A stretch of 32,172 nucleotides of DNA. It comes from Acidimicrobiaceae bacterium (GTDB taxonomy: Bacteria; Actinomycetota; Acidimicrobiia; Acidimicrobiales; Acidimicrobiaceae). This document shows, piece after piece, positions 8,593-18,513 of the stretch. The translations under genes were made by a program, and so were the position numbers. A model generated the notes under the pieces. That model searched no databases. It was not told the DNA's origin and saw nothing but the letters and a program-made list of their open reading frames with translations. Location: positions 1 through 32,172 of the forward strand of contig JABEUM010000180.1 of assembly GCA_013044475.1 (NCBI GenBank). The letters run 5' to 3'. The first letter of the stretch is position 1. The number at the start of each line of letters is the position of its first letter.

Positions 8593-9678
8593 GTGGGCCT
8601 CTCTATTGGCATTGTGGGTCTACCGAACGTGGGGAAATCCACGCTATTCAACGCCTTGACGCACAATGAAGTTCTAGCAGCCAACTATCCCTTTGCAACG
8701 ATTGAACCAAACGTTGGAGTCGTTGCGGTGCCCGACGAACGTCTTGCCCGACTCGCAGGCCTTTTCGAATCAAAAGAGATCGTCCCCGCCTTGGTGACCT
8801 TCGTCGATATAGCCGGAATAGTCAAAGGTGCTTCTGAAGGCGAAGGTTTAGGAAACAAGTTTCTTTCCCACATCCGCGAAAGCGATGCGATCTGCCAAGT
8901 AGTCAGGGTATTTCAAGACCCAGATGTAATCCATGTCGAGGGAAAAGTATCGCCAAAAGGCGACATTGAGATAATCCATACCGAACTGATTCTCGCCGAT
9001 ATGCAGACGGTCGAAAATCGCATCCTAAAGTTGGCAAAAGAAGCTCGAAAACGGCCGGAATTAGCTCCGTCTCTTGCCGCAGCGGAAAAAGCCTTATCGG
9101 TTCTCAATGAAGGTCGAACAATATCTTCCGCCGCAGCAAGCGGGGAGATCGATCTATCCCTCCTATACGACCTCCATTTGCTTAGCGCTAAGCCATTCAT
9201 CTATGTCTTTAACATCGATGAAGCATCACTCGACGACGAAAAGCTGCACGACGAACTCAGATCCCTGGTCACACCGTCAGAGTCGGTGATCCTATGCGCA
9301 CAGATAGAGGCCGAAGTCGCAGGGCTCGATCCCCAAGACGCATTAGAGCTTCTTGCAAGCTATGGGCAGTCTGAATCCGGACTTTCCCAGCTAGTTCACG
9401 TCGGCTTTCGGACCTTAGGGCTACAGACCTTTCTGACCGCTGGGCCGAAAGAGTCACGAGCTTGGACGATCCATGTCGGCGACACTGCACCCAAAGCAGC
9501 CGGAACAATTCACACCGACTTCGAACGAGGTTTTATAAAGGCCGAAGTAGTCAGCTATGAAGATTTGATCGAAGCAGGAAGTATCCAGGCAGTAAGGGCC
9601 CTAGGCAAGGCTCGAATCGAAGGCAAAGAATATGTCATGAGGGATGGTGACGTTGTCGAATTTAGGTTTAACGTCTGA
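8593..9678 (+). CDS. ychF: Redox-regulated ribosome-binding ATPase/GTPase YchF
   Basis: An OLA1/YchF P-loop protein, 361 residues, near the family norm of about 363. The P-loop is GLPNVGKS (9-16), and switch II reads [19 protein letters not shown]. The G4 motif is NIDE (207-210) instead of NKxD, the change that makes this family prefer ATP. The C-terminal TGS domain contains [13 protein letters not shown] and ends VEFRFNV, as usual. The start is GTG at 8593 with GGAAGGA upstream. It is a conserved housekeeping gene with no evident link to its neighbours, and it converges with metX. Confidence 0.97.
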   Translation: MGLSIGIVGLPNVGKSTLFNALTHNEVLAANYPFATIEPNVGVVAVPDERLARLAGLFESKEIVPALVTFVDIAGIVKGASEGEGLGNKFLSHIRESDAICQVVRVFQDPDVIHVEGKVSPKGDIEIIHTELILADMQTVENRILKLAKEARKRPELAPSLAAAEKALSVLNEGRTISSAAASGEIDLSLLYDLHLLSAKPFIYVFNIDEASLDDEKLHDELRSLVTPSESVILCAQIEAEVAGLDPQDALELLASYGQSESGLSQLVHVGFRTLGLQTFLTAGPKESRAWTIHVGDTAPKAAGTIHTDFERGFIKAEVVSYEDLIEAGSIQAVRALGKARIEGKEYVMRDGDVVEFRFNV

Positions 9679-9684
9679 CTCTTC

Positions 9685-9696
9685 GTCGCTAGCGAC
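9685..9696. repeat. 12-bp palindrome between convergent genes
   Basis: GTCGCTAGCGAC, seven bases after the ychF stop and in the 83-bp gap before the metX stop. It could form a short hairpin at the convergent gene ends, but no U-tract follows on either strand, so a terminator role is doubtful. Confidence 0.3.
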
Positions 9697-9761
9697 TCCC
9701 GCTCCGTAGCCTGCCCTCGTCCGGCAAGCTTGAAGGTTAGCCTCGTCCTTGTATGTAACGT

Positions 9762-10922
9762 TTACCCCAAAGCCTTCAAGATGAACTTCGCAACCTGATC
9801 CGCTTCGATTAAAAATGCATCGTGCCCAAAGTCCGAATGAATAGTGGTAAATAGTTCGGTTGTTGGAATCAATTCTGCCAGTTGATTCTGCTGCCACAGC
9901 GGATATAATCGGTCACTGTCCACGCCCGCTACAAAGGTCTTCACATCAATGGATGAAAGTACCTCGGCAAGACTGGCCCTCCCCCTCGCTATGTCGTGGG
10001 TATTCATCGCCTTTGACAACACCACGTAGCTGTTAGGGTCGAACCTCTCATTCAGTTTTACTGCATGATTTTCTAGGTAACTTTCAATTGCAAAGTTTCC
10101 GATCCCACTGGCATCTACGTCGCCTTGGAGCTTTCTCCCAAACCTCGACTGAAACTCCAGCTCGCTCCTGTAGCTGTACATCGCCAGCTTGCGAGCTATT
10201 GCCATCCCAGCAACCGGCCCAAGCCCGTCACCATGGCTGTAATAGTCTCCTCCAAAAAACAGCGGGTCAGACATAATGGTTTCTATCTGAATAGAACAAA
10301 GTGCTATCTGTTCCGCAGAGGCGGCGGCGGTTGCCGCCAATATTAACATGCGATCTACCAGTTCGGGAGCCATGATCGCCATCTCTAGGGCCCTCATACC
10401 ACCCATCGAGCCACCCACGATACCAGCCCACCGGCTGATGCCAAGTGCTTTAGAGAGTTCGACGTCTACCACTACCTGATCCCTGATCGTAATCTCCGGG
10501 AATTGAGACCCATAGGCCCTCGAAGTGCCCGGCCTATCTGAAGCCGGTCCGGTAGTTCCTTGGCAACCACCAAGAACGTTGGGGCACACGACAAAGTACT
10601 TGTCGGTATCGATGGCTTTTCCAGGTCCGACCTGGTGGTCCCACCAGCCTGGTGTAGGGTGCCCACTCTCCGCCGGCCCTGCGGCGTGAGAATCCCCGGT
10701 TAGAGCGTGAAGTACTAAGACCGCATTCGATCCCTCAGGATTGAGACTTCCCCAAGTTTCATAGGCAACTACGACGCGAGAGAGCGAACCACCCAGTTCC
10801 AGTCGAAGTGGCGGGAAGTTGAACAGCTCAGCGAACTTCCGATTCCCAGGTGAAGAAGAGGGGCCGTAAACGGCCCGCTCTAAAACCCTTCTTCTCCCCT
10901 GTTCGCTCTCCTGTCGAGTCAC
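9762..10922 (-). CDS. metX: Homoserine O-acetyltransferase
   Basis: Transfers an acyl group, usually acetyl, from CoA to L-homoserine, the first committed step of methionine synthesis by direct sulfhydrylation. It is an alpha/beta-hydrolase-fold enzyme of 386 residues. The nucleophile elbow is [10 protein letters not shown] with Ser172. The acid is likely in [10 protein letters not shown] and the catalytic histidine in [10 protein letters not shown] near the C-terminus. The substrate region [12 protein letters not shown] is present. The GTG start overlaps the metY stop (GTGA), with AAGGGG just upstream, so it is coupled to metY. Succinyl- versus acetyl-CoA preference in this family depends on few residues; acetyl is assumed because the partner is an O-acetylhomoserine sulfhydrylase type. 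Confidence 0.95.
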   Translation of the reverse strand: MTRQESEQGRRRVLERAVYGPSSSPGNRKFAELFNFPPLRLELGGSLSRVVVAYETWGSLNPEGSNAVLVLHALTGDSHAAGPAESGHPTPGWWDHQVGPGKAIDTDKYFVVCPNVLGGCQGTTGPASDRPGTSRAYGSQFPEITIRDQVVVDVELSKALGISRWAGIVGGSMGGMRALEMAIMAPELVDRMLILAATAAASAEQIALCSIQIETIMSDPLFFGGDYYSHGDGLGPVAGMAIARKLAMYSYRSELEFQSRFGRKLQGDVDASGIGNFAIESYLENHAVKLNERFDPNSYVVLSKAMNTHDIARGRASLAEVLSSIDVKTFVAGVDSDRLYPLWQQNQLAELIPTTELFTTIHSDFGHDAFLIEADQVAKFILKALG

Positions 10923-12214
10923 CCCTTGGTTGCTACCCTAAATCCTGTCTCGAGATCAGCGATGATATCGTCGATACTCTCAAGTCCAACCGACAGCCTG
11001 ATCATGTCCTCGGACACACCCGAAGCAAGCTGCTCTTCTGCAGTCAGCTGAGAATGTGTTGTCGAAGCGGGATGTATAACCAACGAACGCACGTCTCCCA
11101 CATTAGCCAGATTTGAGTGCAGTTCGAGCGAATCAACGAAGGCTTTGCCCGCTTTCAGGCCACCCTCAATTCCAAAGCTAAGTATCGCTCCAGATCCCTT
11201 TGGAAGGACAGTCTTGGCCCGCTCGTTCCACTTTGAAGACTTCAGCCCTGGATAATTTACCCACTTTACCTCGGCTCGGCTCTCAAGATACTCGGCCACC
11301 TTAAGTGCATTGGAAGCGTGGCGTTCCATCCGCAAAGATAGTGTTTCAATCCCTTGAATGATCAAAAAGGCGTTAAAGGGCGAGATTGCCGAACCAAAGT
11401 CTCTCAAACCTTGAAGGCGTGCCTTAATAGCGAATGCCCCCGGACCTAGCGCTTCCCAAAACTTGAGACCATGATAGGAGGGATCTGGCTCCGAAAATCC
11501 CGGATGCCTTGGGCTCTCGCCAAAATTGAAAGATCCTCCATCAACAATTATTCCCGCTATCGAAGTGCCATGTCCACCAAGAAACTTGGTGGCAGAATGC
11601 ACTACGACATCGGCACCGTGTTCTAGCGGTCGAGCAAGATAGGGAGACGCCAGTGTGTTGTCAACGATCAATGGCAAAGAGTGCCGATGTGCAAGCTGAG
11701 AAAGGCCCGCAATGTCGAGCACATCGCCTTTTGGATTTCCAATCGTCTCCCCGTAAAAGGCCTTTGTATTCTCCTGGATCAGACTCTCCCACTCGGAAAG
11801 ATCATCTGGGTCCGATACGAAACTAACCTTTATCCCAAGCTTCTCCATGCTGTAGCGAAAAAGCGAATAGGTTCCGCCATAGAGGGACGATGATGACACT
11901 ATATGGTCGCCAGACGAAGCAAGATTTAATATTGCTAGAGTCGCCGCAGCCTGACCGGAGGAAGTGGCCAGCGCCGCTACTCCGCCTTCAAGGGAAGCTA
12001 TGCGCTCTTCCATGACTGCCTGGGTTGGATTCATGATTCTGGTATAGATATTCCCTGTTTCGCTCAGTCCGAACAGCGCTGCGGCGTGATCGGAATCTCT
12101 AAACGAAAACGAAGTCGTCTGATAGATCGGAACTGCACGCGCCCCCGTCGTGGGGTCTGGCACTGCTCCAGCATGAATCTGACGAGTCTCGAAGCCTTGA
12201 GTGTTTGAAGTCAT
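10919..12214 (-). CDS. metY: O-acetylhomoserine aminocarboxypropyltransferase (sulfhydrylase)
   Basis: A PLP enzyme of the Cys/Met metabolism family that joins O-acetylhomoserine with sulfide to give homocysteine. The frame is 431 residues from the ATG at 12214. A longer TTG-started version (12283) adds 23 residues that do not look like the family N-terminus; TRQIHAG and VPIYQTTSF are expected near the start. The PLP lysine is in [38 protein letters not shown] binds the cofactor phosphate, and [10 protein letters not shown]-like [10 protein letters not shown] lies at the C-terminus. It is first of the two-gene metY-metX operon, with a four-base overlap. The ribosome site (AGGA) sits very close to the ATG. 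No SAM riboswitch of a known class could be confirmed upstream. Confidence 0.95.
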   Translation of the reverse strand: MTSNTQGFETRQIHAGAVPDPTTGARAVPIYQTTSFSFRDSDHAAALFGLSETGNIYTRIMNPTQAVMEERIASLEGGVAALATSSGQAAATLAILNLASSGDHIVSSSSLYGGTYSLFRYSMEKLGIKVSFVSDPDDLSEWESLIQENTKAFYGETIGNPKGDVLDIAGLSQLAHRHSLPLIVDNTLASPYLARPLEHGADVVVHSATKFLGGHGTSIAGIIVDGGSFNFGESPRHPGFSEPDPSYHGLKFWEALGPGAFAIKARLQGLRDFGSAISPFNAFLIIQGIETLSLRMERHASNALKVAEYLESRAEVKWVNYPGLKSSKWNERAKTVLPKGSGAILSFGIEGGLKAGKAFVDSLELHSNLANVGDVRSLVIHPASTTHSQLTAEEQLASGVSEDMIRLSVGLESIDDIIADLETGFRVATKG

Positions 12215-12509
12215 AGTCCTACAGTATAAGAATTGTTGACTATTTTCATCACCTTTTCCAGACCAGATTAGCTTTTGGAGCAAATTTAGCTTCCACCAGC
12301 ACAGTCAGAGAATATCCGAATGCCCCGGCGCCATTGGCCCTCGACAAGCGGCCCTCGAATATTGGTCAGAGACACCTACTGTCGGGACAACCTGATCTTT
12401 GGTCACCTTGACCCCGTCACCAAAGCCTGTTTGTGTAGAATCGTTTCCGATCAGTTCACCTCGAAGTTACTCTGGCTTCAACAAATGAAGCTATCATCTC
12501 GATCAAAGA

Positions 12510-12923
12510 TTGGAGGAAAACCTGAAAACCCCTGAAGTGCTATTTTTGTGCGTACACAACGCTGGCAGATCCCAAATGGCTGCGGCTCTGATGAATCACC
12601 AAGCCAAAGGGAGGGTAAAAGTAAGATCAGCTGGAAGTGAACCCGCTTCCGATCTTAATCCCACAGTTGTCCTAGCCCTCGCCGAAATCGGTATAGATAT
12701 TTCAAGCGAGAAGCCCAAACAACTCGCTAATGAAACCATTGGAGAAGTTGACGTGATCGTAACTATGGGCTGCGGCGAATCTTGCCCGGTCTACCCGGGC
12801 AAGAGATATTCAGACTGGCAAATCGAGGACCCAGCAGGAAAAAGCATCGAAACTATCCGAGCAATAAGGGATCAGATCGATCAACTTGTGAAGTCTCTTC
12901 TGGATGAACTGCTGGGCCCGTAG
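12510..12923 (+). CDS. arsC: Arsenate reductase / low-molecular-weight phosphatase-fold protein (ArsC, thioredoxin type)
   Basis: Probably reduces arsenate to arsenite for export. The fold is low-molecular-weight tyrosine phosphatase: the P-loop CVHNAGRS (C-x5-R, Cys14 to Arg20) binds the oxyanion. MGCGESCP supplies the second and third redox cysteines, and the general acid lies in WQIEDPAGKS. The 137-residue length is typical. The start is uncertain: the longest frame uses TTG 12510, but GGAGG at 12512-12516 lies inside it and is well spaced for a CTG at 12522; GTG 12537 is another option. No ArsR, ArsB or Acr3 gene is adjacent, so it stands alone here. It converges with the patatin gene. 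Confidence 0.88.
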   Translation: MEENLKTPEVLFLCVHNAGRSQMAAALMNHQAKGRVKVRSAGSEPASDLNPTVVLALAEIGIDISSEKPKQLANETIGEVDVIVTMGCGESCPVYPGKRYSDWQIEDPAGKSIETIRAIRDQIDQLVKSLLDELLGP

Positions 12924-12931
12924 AAAGCCCC

Positions 12932-14077
12932 TTACTTCACTGCTTCTTTAATGCGATCGCCGAGTACGTCAAAAGTGTGCATTCCAACTTTTGAGGCATG
13001 CGGTGCCTCCCACGGGGCTGCCTCGATCGTAACGTTCGCATCGGAAAATCCCTCCGCCCACCGCCGGTTAGCCGATGACCTGTCAAACTCGAAGTCCTTC
13101 TGTGAACCTTGTGGTGTAGAAGGGCGATAGATCAGATGGGCCACATGGATGTTAGCCGGGCAGGCGAACTCTCTTAGCTCGTCCAGCATTGCATCTTTCC
13201 GAAGGTCTTCGGGCAGCGTATTCAAGAACATCTGAACCTGCCGACGCATATCGTGACGGCCCTTTTCATTCGTTGTAACCGCTCTGGTGCGGCTCGAATA
13301 CCTAATATCCTTTTCTCGTTCAGCGACTTCATCTAGCGAAGTCGGCACTTCACCGGTGGCGGGGAAAAGGTCTACCTGAAAGACAAGACTGTCTTTTCGC
13401 GGCTTTTCGTTCATCATGTACTCGAGGGGCGTATTCGAAACTAGACCCCCATCCCAATAGAGTTCGCCATCTATTTCCACCGGTGGAAATCCGGGGGGTA
13501 GTGCGCCCGACGCCATAATGTGCTCTGGAATGATCTCCGTATCAGCACTATCGAAATAGATTAGATTTCCCGTTGAGACCTGCACCGCCCCAACAGAGAG
13601 GCGCACGTCTCCAGAATTTATAAGGTCAAAATCAACGAGCTCAAGTAGGGTAGTTTTGAGCTGAGAGGTGTCATAGAAGCTAAGGGGCTTGGGACTGGCA
13701 GCCCACTCCAAAGGGGCCCGTGGGCGAAAAAATCCTGGCTGTCCAAATGCAATGCTGCTTGCCGCTCCGACCTTTTTCTGAAACGCCTCTGGCAAGTCGA
13801 ACGGGATAATACCAAAACCCGCGGTTGGCTCAGTAACTCTGTCCCAAAAAGCCTTCAGCCTTTCAACCCGCATTTCTGGCGGATTCCCGGCAATGATTGA
13901 GGAGTTAATCGATCCGATTGAAACACCAATAACCCATTTAGGGTGCATGTTGTGCTCAGCCAATGCCGCATAAGCTCCGGCCTGATAGGAGCCTAGCGCA
14001 CCTCCGCCTTGGAGCAAGAGAACGACTCGAGGGTCGGACAGTACCGTAAGATCATCTTGATCTGGCTTTACGGTCAA
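12932..14077 (-). CDS. Patatin-like phospholipase with DUF3734-type C-terminal region
   Basis: A cytosolic or membrane-associated serine lipase/acyl hydrolase of 381 residues. The patatin oxyanion loop is GGGALG (24-29), the nucleophile GVSIGS has Ser53, and the catalytic aspartate is in WDGGLVSNTPL (about 210), giving the Ser-Asp dyad. The C-terminal third (about 270-380) contains TLPEDLRKDAM and VAHLIYRP, as in patatins with a DUF3734 extension, which are often near polyhydroxyalkanoate or fatty-acid genes, though not here. The start is TTG 14077, with AAAGGAA eight bases upstream. The physiological substrate is unknown. Confidence 0.92.
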   Translation of the reverse strand: MTVKPDQDDLTVLSDPRVVLLLQGGGALGSYQAGAYAALAEHNMHPKWVIGVSIGSINSSIIAGNPPEMRVERLKAFWDRVTEPTAGFGIIPFDLPEAFQKKVGAASSIAFGQPGFFRPRAPLEWAASPKPLSFYDTSQLKTTLLELVDFDLINSGDVRLSVGAVQVSTGNLIYFDSADTEIIPEHIMASGALPPGFPPVEIDGELYWDGGLVSNTPLEYMMNEKPRKDSLVFQVDLFPATGEVPTSLDEVAEREKDIRYSSRTRAVTTNEKGRHDMRRQVQMFLNTLPEDLRKDAMLDELREFACPANIHVAHLIYRPSTPQGSQKDFEFDRSSANRRWAEGFSDANVTIEAAPWEAPHASKVGMHTFDVLGDRIKEAVK

Positions 14078-14563
14078 TTTTAGTTCCTTTCACCTGCGGC
14101 AATCTTTCTTAGATCGCCGAATGCCATTCCCGAAATGGACTTTACCTAGGTAGAACTAGATCATAGAATCAACAACTCAAGATGGCCTGAGTGACCGACA
14201 ATACGAGCCATATTATTAGTCGGAGGGCTAATAGGAGCCTGCGGGTCGAGCAATGGCAGATGCCTCATTAAATCTGGCGGCCGAAGCAGGCACTGAAAAG
14301 CATCTAGTTCTAGGTTGTAGAGCAAGCCGTTTTCTAATAGACACTGGGTAGCCGAAGGAATTCATGATAAAGCGCGGATCAGGGCAAAAGTTCTCCCTCT
14401 GCTCTGGATCGATAGCCGCCAATGGGGTGACAGAAATCGATTTTATGACAACCCGAGCCACAATTGACAATAGCTAGGGTATAGACCCACAGCGGCTGCT
14501 CGCTCTTAGCCGCCGCTGGGACTGCGCTGAAACCCTAGATTGAGACACGGAGGATAGCTTCAA
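14078..14563. other. Divergent promoter region
   Basis: It separates the leftward patatin gene from the rightward CLC gene and presumably carries both promoters. A minus-strand frame at 14228-14470 (80 codons) lacks a ribosome site and recognisable motifs, so I do not call it a gene. CGGAGGA near 14547 is the likely ribosome site of the CLC gene. Confidence 0.4.
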
Positions 14564-16702
14564 GTGGAGGAACAGGGGGGGAAGCCCAGAAGAAGTGCGT
14601 CAGTAGGACCCGCCGGACCAACGAGACCAACCAAACCCGCTAGTTCGTCGGCCGACAAATCCAAAGCGGTCAGACGCAAGCGAGGTGGTCATAGGATCGT
14701 CACGGCGATAGGCCACCGGGTCAACGCCTTAGGTTATCTACCGAAGTGGTTCCTTTTGGCGTCGGTGATTGGAGTTATCGCAGGTTTAGGTGCCTCCCTA
14801 TTCTACGAGTGCCTGTCATTGTCGACCTCGTTCTTCTTGGGGTTCTTAGCTGGATACCACCCACCAACTCCCGCCGGAGAAGGGGGGCTAACCGGCTCTT
14901 TGAGCTACCTCCGAGCGTGGGCCATCCCGCTGGTGGTAACCCTGGGAGCGCTGCTCTCGGGAATCTTGGTATTCAAGTTGGCCCCAGAGGCCGAAGGTCA
15001 CGGTACAGACGCCGCTATCGACGCAGTTCACCACGATCCCCGAGGAATCCGGCTAAGAGTGGTATTCGTCAAAATCATCGCATCTGCCTTAACTATTGGT
15101 TCTGGGGGCTCCGGAGGACGAGAGGGGCCCACGGCGCAGATCAGCGCAGGGTTTGGATCACTACTCGCGAGAGCTCTTGACCTCCCTCCAACAGACGGGC
15201 GAATTGCAGTCTCGGTGGGAATCGGGTCAGGTATTGGAGCAATTTTCGGTGCACCGCTCGGAGGAGCGCTAATAGCTGCCGAAATCGTCTATCGAAACGA
15301 CTTCGAATATGAAGCTCTGCTTCCCGGCGCACTTGCGTCGATAGTCGCTTTCGCTATCTTTGGCGCCTTTTTTGGATATATGCCACTATTTTCGGTCCCA
15401 GGGGGATACCACTTCGACCACCCATCGCAGCTCATCTGGTTTGCCGTCATCGGGATTCTGGCTGGCGGAATTGGAATTCTTTATTCACGATCCTTCTATG
15501 GAATGGTTTCATTCGTCCACAAGTGGCCCATCTCGCCCATGCTTCGCCCTGCATTGGGCGGTTTGGGCGTTGGCCTCACAGCCCTAGCTCTTCCCGAGGT
15601 ACTTGGTACCGGTTACGGCTGGGTCCAAAAGGGCATTTCAAACCAGCTTCTACATACTCCGCTGATCCTAGTTCTTCTCTTGCCCTTGGCCAGGATCCTA
15701 GCTACTTCATTTTCAATCGGTACCGGCGGATCCGGGGGTGTTTTCGGACCGGGAATGGTCATCGGAGCTTTTACTGGCTTAGCAGTTTGGAGGGTTCTAG
15801 AGCCGATAGCCCCCGGCGTTGGCCATAGTCCGGCACCGTACGTAATCATTGGCATGATGGCTGTTTTTGGGGGAATCTCCAGGGCACCAATTGCGGTGAT
15901 GATCATGGTTGGCCAAATGACCGGGAGCATGGGCGCTATTGCTCCCGCCATGGTGGCGGTCGCAATCTCTTGGTTTATCGTCAGCCACTTCGATGACTCA
16001 ATTTATAGGTCACAACTACATTCACGCGACGATGCCGCCCATGCTTTGACGCAATTTGGACTCCACCTCCTGGCGTACCTGCGGGTCTCGTCCATAGCTA
16101 CTACCCCTCTGTTGGTTTTAGACGAGACAACAACCGTAGATACCGCCTATGAAGAGTTGACTCGCGCCGATCTCCCCGGAGCGCCAGTGGTTAACGGGAA
16201 TTCCCAGTACCTAGGTACCATCGATACCCAAGCGCTAGCGGAAGTGATCGACCACCCTGAAGATATGACGATTAAAGCATTCGTAAACTACGAAGTACTT
16301 TCGGTCCCGGAGGCGGCATGGCTTGATGTCGGGCTGGAGGCCCTTACCAAAGCTGAGAAGCACTGGGTTACAGTAACTAACTCTGGCGGAAAAGTTGTAG
16401 GCATACTCTCCATTGGTGACCTGGTGGCTGGGTACCGGCGGGTGCTTGAGCAGAATATTGGTGAGACATCCCAAATCACAGATACTATCGTTGCCTATCA
16501 GGAGATAGTCGGCGCTAACTCTGTAATTGCTTCCAAGCGAGTGGCAGAAGCTGGCCTCCCTCTTGGTTGCATTATCGCCACGCTAAGCAGGAATAACGAA
16601 CTCATTTTCGTCAATGGTCAGAGCGAAATCCGACCTGGCGACATTATCAGCATCTTGGTAACTAAGACGAAACTCGACGAGGTCAGGATGATGGTAACTT
16701 AA
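14564..16702 (+). CDS. CLC-family chloride channel/antiporter with CBS pair and C-terminal RCK_C (TrkA_C)-like domain
   Basis: A membrane Cl- channel or H+/Cl- exchanger, 712 residues. The N-terminal 40 or so residues are low-complexity, rich in Pro, Ser and Lys. The CLC body (about 60-480) has the selectivity-filter motif GSGGSGGREGP with the gating glutamate Glu187, and the second filter GTGGSGGVFGPG (about 386-397). The retained gating glutamate allows an exchanger. A CBS-domain pair follows (about 510-625). The tail (about 645-712) reads LPLGCIIATLSRNNELIF, then GDIISILV, the hallmark of TrkA_C/RCK_C ligand domains of K+ transport proteins. Bacterial CLCs often have CBS or neither; both together suggests nucleotide control of anion flux. 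The start is GTG 14564 with GGAGG about ten bases upstream. Confidence 0.93.
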   Translation: MEEQGGKPRRSASVGPAGPTRPTKPASSSADKSKAVRRKRGGHRIVTAIGHRVNALGYLPKWFLLASVIGVIAGLGASLFYECLSLSTSFFLGFLAGYHPPTPAGEGGLTGSLSYLRAWAIPLVVTLGALLSGILVFKLAPEAEGHGTDAAIDAVHHDPRGIRLRVVFVKIIASALTIGSGGSGGREGPTAQISAGFGSLLARALDLPPTDGRIAVSVGIGSGIGAIFGAPLGGALIAAEIVYRNDFEYEALLPGALASIVAFAIFGAFFGYMPLFSVPGGYHFDHPSQLIWFAVIGILAGGIGILYSRSFYGMVSFVHKWPISPMLRPALGGLGVGLTALALPEVLGTGYGWVQKGISNQLLHTPLILVLLLPLARILATSFSIGTGGSGGVFGPGMVIGAFTGLAVWRVLEPIAPGVGHSPAPYVIIGMMAVFGGISRAPIAVMIMVGQMTGSMGAIAPAMVAVAISWFIVSHFDDSIYRSQLHSRDDAAHALTQFGLHLLAYLRVSSIATTPLLVLDETTTVDTAYEELTRADLPGAPVVNGNSQYLGTIDTQALAEVIDHPEDMTIKAFVNYEVLSVPEAAWLDVGLEALTKAEKHWVTVTNSGGKVVGILSIGDLVAGYRRVLEQNIGETSQITDTIVAYQEIVGANSVIASKRVAEAGLPLGCIIATLSRNNELIFVNGQSEIRPGDIISILVTKTKLDEVRMMVT

Positions 16703-17474
16703 CTCTGCATTTGTGATTCCAAATTATTCGCTCTGCAACTTTGGGTAGTGGACTAAGAATACCAAGCCTTCAAGGCTAACAGTCGATGCGCTTGGCTCGC
16801 CGGTTGACCATTTCCCTCTACCGTGTCAATTCATGGCTAGCTCTTGAAGACAATCAAATGAACTCTCGATGCATCCGTACTTCTCCGGGCATATCCTACA
16901 GGCCAAGATTTCTCCAAAATCGAGCGACTCCGGTTCTCGAAAACTCTACGCCCGTATCCCTCGTGAACCTCTCACCCTCATCGACGGGCTTATGACTTGG
17001 ACGGTTGGTTTGGGTTACCAGGTATTCCTTATGTCACGCCACATGACCAACTGGTCTACCACCGGCGAAACGATACCGACGGATGATATCGCTAGCTTCG
17101 GCTTGCAAAATAAGGAAATGAAGACGATTCCCGATTCGAGGTTCCTGCGCCGAATTAAAGGCAAATCCGTCAGGCAACGCTTCATGCTGGCTATCAGGGG
17201 GATAATGCCGCACACGGCAGGACTTCAAGCAAACCATGACAGCGCAAGTCGGACGAGGGCGACCGTCGAATCGCTTCAGTTCCGTCTCTATAGATCAGGC
17301 CGAAGACAGCGAAACGGCTGGACAGCAAAAAGAAAGAGGAGTAGCTACAAATGCGTAGGTATATTTTGGAGTGAAACGCTCTGGTTTTTTCGAGCAGACC
17401 TAGAGCTAGCTGGTCCAGATTTGAACTCGGCAACATTACTCGTCGATGCATTCGACCCACAATTGGCTAGCAAG
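16703..17474. other. Gene-poor region, no convincing gene
   Basis: A plus-strand frame of 229 codons (16869-17558) is open, but it has no Shine-Dalgarno site and no recognisable fold. It is rich in Arg and Ser and runs 84 bases into the better-supported minus-strand gene at 17475. I regard it as more likely chance or a decayed gene than a functional one. Confidence 0.35.
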
Positions 17475-18329
17475 CTAGTTCAGCCGGCGCCACTTTACCA
17501 TCTCGGGGTCCGCAGGCTCAGGAGGAATAATAAAAGCGCTGCTGTAGATATGGTATGAACTTCCGGTTGCGTTGTAATCGAGGTGTATCACCATAACGGC
17601 ACCAGCACGGGTCCGTTCTTTCGACCTCCAGTGAAAGGCTGCATCTTTGCCAAGTATTGCAGTTGATTCCAAACTCAATCCATCTCGAACAAGCGAATCC
17701 GAAATTACCTCGACCAACTCCTCAGCTGCGAGATCTCCCCAGACTGTACCAACTTGATAAGACCGGTTATCAGAGCTCCCGCCACCTTCAGCTAGTAGCA
17801 AGTAGTTCCCATCTGGAAGTCGCAGCTCAGGAAGGCTTGGGCCCGCTGGCTGATGTGAATGATCACGAGAAGGATTTATCTCCCTCTCCCCTAGCAACCT
17901 AACTATGACTCGAGTTGCAGATTCGCCCTGTGAAACTGCCACAGTCCACCCACGACCAGAGTCGATCGATCCCCAGCGCAGAATTAAAGGCCCGCCCTCT
18001 GTTTTGCGAATTGAAAACCGATGCGCCGCTTGGTCGGGAAGCTCGAACATCTCCATACCCATCAGTAGGGTTCGATAGCTATCCACCACCGCCTGGACGG
18101 GTTTTGCGATGAGATAGGTAACCTCGACCATAGGTCGCCGACCTGGGCCGGCGGGTCGTGCCAACGAAACTATCTCACGAGCCTCACCGAGAATCGGGAT
18201 CTCAAAGCCAAGGTCGGGGACCTCTTGAAAACGGACTTCAAGCCTGCCCACACCGCTCGCCCCGGAAAACGCCCAGCTCTGATCGAAAAGGCTTAGCACC
18301 GCGTCGGCGGGTATCCAAGTCGAGTCCAT
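17475..18329 (-). CDS. Unrecognised soluble protein, possibly two-repeat
   Basis: I do not recognise this family. It is 284 residues, with no signal peptide and no membrane helix, and acidic stretches alternate with beta-rich patterns. Two halves look alike: each has a hydrophobic helix of the type VQAVVDSYRTLL / AEELVEVISDSLV, then F-x-x-R/W segments and alternating hydrophobic strands. This suggests an internal duplication, which needs an alignment to confirm. A strong GGGGAGG four bases before ATG 18329 fixes the start; a longer GTG version at 18401 adds 24 residues without support. It follows the TDT transporter gene on the same strand with about 180 bases between, so it may share that transcript. 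Confidence 0.6.
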   Translation of the reverse strand: MDSTWIPADAVLSLFDQSWAFSGASGVGRLEVRFQEVPDLGFEIPILGEAREIVSLARPAGPGRRPMVEVTYLIAKPVQAVVDSYRTLLMGMEMFELPDQAAHRFSIRKTEGGPLILRWGSIDSGRGWTVAVSQGESATRVIVRLLGEREINPSRDHSHQPAGPSLPELRLPDGNYLLLAEGGGSSDNRSYQVGTVWGDLAAEELVEVISDSLVRDGLSLESTAILGKDAAFHWRSKERTRAGAVMVIHLDYNATGSSYHIYSSAFIIPPEPADPEMVKWRRLN

Positions 18330-18404
18330 AAAACCTCCCCGCAATCTATCTACGCTTGATCCCTCAGGAATCCGCTTCTGTAAGGCTATCGCCACCAGCA
18401 CTTC

Positions 18405-18506
18405 CTATGCCATCTCGGAGTCAAGATATTTATAGAGTCGTTCACCGGTGGCCATATGAAAATGATCCCAACTGTCCAGAACCCAATGGATCCGGCGATC
18501 AGTCAC
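18405..18506 (-). CDS. Possible 33-residue small ORF
   Basis: A GTG-started frame begins eight bases after the TDT transporter stop and ends before the unrecognised gene. GGAGG lies within the final transporter codons, 13 bases before the GTG, which is far for a ribosome site. The product is polar and aromatic (WVLDSWDHFHM, RLYKYLDSEM). It may be a genuine small protein, or the decayed front of the downstream gene. Confidence 0.25.
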   Translation of the reverse strand: MTDRRIHWVLDSWDHFHMATGERLYKYLDSEMA

Positions 18507-18513
18507 CAGGATA

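Noticed and set aside
12215-12480. Possible SAM riboswitch upstream of metY (minus strand GAGGGCC...CCGGGGCA and GGTGGAAGCTAAA segments).
   Set aside because: The invariant GGCAACC and kink-turn parts of SAM-I/SAM-IV and the SAM-II core are absent; similarity is limited to short GC-rich words.
14228-14470. An 80-codon minus-strand frame in the patatin/CLC divergent region.
   Set aside because: No Shine-Dalgarno, non-ATG start and no recognisable motif.
17400-17445. T-arm-like sequence (minus strand GAGTTCAAATCT) suggesting a tRNA.
   Set aside because: The flanking bases do not form the T stem and no acceptor or anticodon arm can be built.
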